In this document: piece after piece, positions 62,278 to 64,000 of the stretch
Layout: each line of letters starts with the position of its first letter
Position numbering within the stretch: position 1 is the stretch's first letter
Source of the DNA: a virus
Virus record (IMG/VR): IMGVR_UViG_3300024359_000003
Span: 1-64,000 of that record
Direction: 5' to 3' (one strand)
DNA: 64,000 nucleotides
Translations under genes and position numbers: made by a program
The notes under the pieces: generated by a model
Databases searched by the model: none
Seen by the model: only the letters and a program-made list of their open reading frames with translations
What the model was told of the DNA's origin: nothing

Positions 62278-64000
62278 ATGCCATATCAAAATCTTAGATT
62301 CTTTGATAATAGTTCTAACGAATTAAATTTAACGTATGATTCTACTTTAGAATATTCTACGGGTACTATATTTCTACCTGAAATATCGACAGGCCTATAT
62401 GAAACGATAAATTTATATGTTCTAGAAGAAGTAAGGGATGAATTAGATAATCAAAGATTTGTACATCCTATATCAGTCGATGCTAATACTAATACTTTAA
62501 GATTTGAATTTGTTTCAGGCTATGGAGATAGTAATGATATTTTTCTTTATAGTGGAACAATGAAGAACGGAGACTACGAAGTAGTTGTAGATTCTTCTCA
62601 GGTTTCTAAAATGAGAGACAACAGTCACTACACTTCAATTGACTCTGATGGTTTTAAAATAGTTCCTTTAAACGCAGCGGCATTGAATGTACAAGCATGC
62701 ATCGCCAATATAGCATTAAGTTCAGATAAAGAAGGTTTTCATATTAGAACATTAAATGTATATGCGACCGAAGATGGTAATGAAGTAAAGGTTGCAGAAA
62801 TTAAAGTTTATGGTGAAGTAGTTGCTGAAGATGAAAGACTAAAAAGTCTTTTAACTAACATGGCATTAAATCTAGACGAAATGGATTATTTGATATTTAG
62901 AGATTCTGATATTAAAGACCTTGGTGTAGATTATAAACTATTAAATAGAAAAAGAAAAGAACTTTTATTACAGGCTTCTACTATTAAACCCTTTATAGGA
63001 ACATATAAAGCCCTATTAGGTGTTATTGATTTCTTTGGATATAGTAATGTAAGTCTTAGAGAGTATTGGTTAAACATAAACGAACAATCTGAAGGATTTG
63101 GAAAAATGATGGTGGTTCCTGTTGCTAATCAAACTGAAGTAGGTTTCTTAGCAAAAAAGAGTAGAAATAAGAACCTTCCTAATTCTAATCAAAAGAAAAC
63201 TTCTAGATTTTCATTAGCATACCGATTAAACGTTCCTACTGGAAAATTAAATGAATTTGATTTACCAGAAGTAGAGGAAATTACAGATTTTTCGCCGGAT
63301 GAAATCTTAATAAAATTATATGCTTTAAAGCGTAAACTACAGAAAGAATATTTACCGCTTAACGCAAAGATCGTAGATATCACAGCAGAGGGTGATTACT
63401 TTGACGGAGTAAATCAGAGAGTTTGGAATAATCAACACCAAATACACGCACAGTATGCTGGACAAGACGTACATTATGATATATTTCCAGATGCTAAATC
63501 AATTTATATAGAAGATCTTAGGAAAGTAGATTATAGACTAGAAGGTCGTAATCAAAAGATAGAAGTTTTTAATAAAACAGAAAGAAATGAATTAGAAGAT
63601 TCTATTAGATCTTTCTATACAGATTGGCACGATGAAGATATGTCTTCACATAATACCATTGCAGGAATTCCAATAGGAGCTCCTATTATTTTAACTGGAA
63701 CTTCACTTAAAGATACATGGGATGATGCAGACTTTACTTTCATAGATGCAAACGATACTGACGATGATGCTAATATTTTACATTCTCCACCCGGACAACC
63801 TCCATATACCACTTTACAAGATCCTTATTTAACATGGGATGATTGGTGGAAAAGAAGTGTATATGAAATTGAATGGATAATTAAAGGTCCTAGAGGCTAC
63901 TTTAAAACTATCAGAGGATCTATTGACAATTGGTATACACTACCAATAATACTTCCATACATCGGTGAGTACACTATTGATGTTGCTTTTTGGGATTTAT
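62278..64000 (+). CDS. Large baseplate protein, partial at the window end
   Basis: An open frame of at least 574 codons starting with ATG at 62278 (MPYQNLRFFDNSSNELNLTY) and running off the window. The start is beta-rich, the middle is helical and basic, and there are Asp-, Trp- and Pro-rich segments (TWDDADFTFID, PPGQPPYTTLQDP). Position right after gp6-like suggests a gp7- or gp8-type wedge protein, as in T4, but the sequence alone does not decide. The end is not in the window. Confidence 0.7.
   Translation, partial: MPYQNLRFFDNSSNELNLTYDSTLEYSTGTIFLPEISTGLYETINLYVLEEVRDELDNQRFVHPISVDANTNTLRFEFVSGYGDSNDIFLYSGTMKNGDYEVVVDSSQVSKMRDNSHYTSIDSDGFKIVPLNAAALNVQACIANIALSSDKEGFHIRTLNVYATEDGNEVKVAEIKVYGEVVAEDERLKSLLTNMALNLDEMDYLIFRDSDIKDLGVDYKLLNRKRKELLLQASTIKPFIGTYKALLGVIDFFGYSNVSLREYWLNINEQSEGFGKMMVVPVANQTEVGFLAKKSRNKNLPNSNQKKTSRFSLAYRLNVPTGKLNEFDLPEVEEITDFSPDEILIKLYALKRKLQKEYLPLNAKIVDITAEGDYFDGVNQRVWNNQHQIHAQYAGQDVHYDIFPDAKSIYIEDLRKVDYRLEGRNQKIEVFNKTERNELEDSIRSFYTDWHDEDMSSHNTIAGIPIGAPIILTGTSLKDTWDDADFTFIDANDTDDDANILHSPPGQPPYTTLQDPYLTWDDWWKRSVYEIEWIIKGPRGYFKTIRGSIDNWYTLPIILPYIGEYTIDVAFWDL

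Overview
The window looks like part of a large contractile-tailed (T4-like) bacteriophage genome infecting a Bacteroidota (probably flavobacterial) host. The phage assignment rests on a baseplate block resembling T4 gp53, gp27, gp5, gp25 and gp6, on long tail-fibre genes, and on T4-style DNA-metabolism genes. The host assignment is inference. It rests on AT-rich DNA with heavy AGA codon use, start codons preceded by A-rich leaders without Shine-Dalgarno sequences, a signal peptide and a lipoprotein of Bacteroidota style, and promoter cores that resemble Bacteroidota promoters only in part.

Layout. Positions 1-260 are a GC-rich non-coding block. Positions 268-5562 are a leftward module: a RadA/RecA-like ATPase, a DUF932-like protein, a SprT-like metallopeptidase, tRNA-Arg(UCU) and small proteins, most with a strongly conserved promoter. 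Positions 5563-6115 are a divergent, GC-rich region full of perfect inverted repeats. From about 6116 onward every gene reads rightward. A second gene-free block (7026-7748) precedes a lipoprotein and small membrane proteins. Positions 9528-15980 hold a LOG-family enzyme, an RNase H-like protein, a ClpC-type unfoldase, a thymidylate-synthase-fold enzyme, a GT25 glycosyltransferase and ClpP. Positions 16738-28462 hold four fibre-type proteins mixed with glycosyltransferases, ending in an 1852-residue collagen-like fibre with an S74 chaperone domain. Positions 28611-32049 hold two Fe(II)/2-oxoglutarate oxygenases flanking a double glycosyltransferase. Positions 32057-45796 carry nucleic-acid, chaperone and translation genes (3'-5' exonuclease, DnaJ, bS21, PhoH, RNase HII, UV endonuclease, dCMP deaminase) and several candidate capsid-targeted proteins. 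Positions 46035-64000 are the virion block (tail-tube-like protein, hub, spike, wedge) plus an S1-domain protein and an amidoligase-like protein.

The most interesting system is the group of collagen-modifying genes around the collagen-like fibre. One oxygenase (31432-32049) matches the catalytic domain of animal procollagen lysyl hydroxylases, including the spacing of the distal His and the 2-oxoglutarate-binding Arg. The fibre puts nearly all its lysines in the Y position of Gly-X-Y, the position used by lysyl hydroxylase. Several glycosyltransferases sit nearby, including a GT25 enzyme, the family of collagen galactosyltransferases. I infer that the phage hydroxylates and glycosylates its own collagen fibre, as giant viruses do.

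Other notable points: a full ClpC/ClpP pair with four small UVR-like proteins that might act as adaptors; two ribosomal-protein homologues (bS21 and S1); six proteins with an N-terminus like the T4 capsid-targeting sequence; a TS-fold enzyme with the Asp expected of a dCMP-specific enzyme; and three recurring promoter types that probably mark temporal classes.
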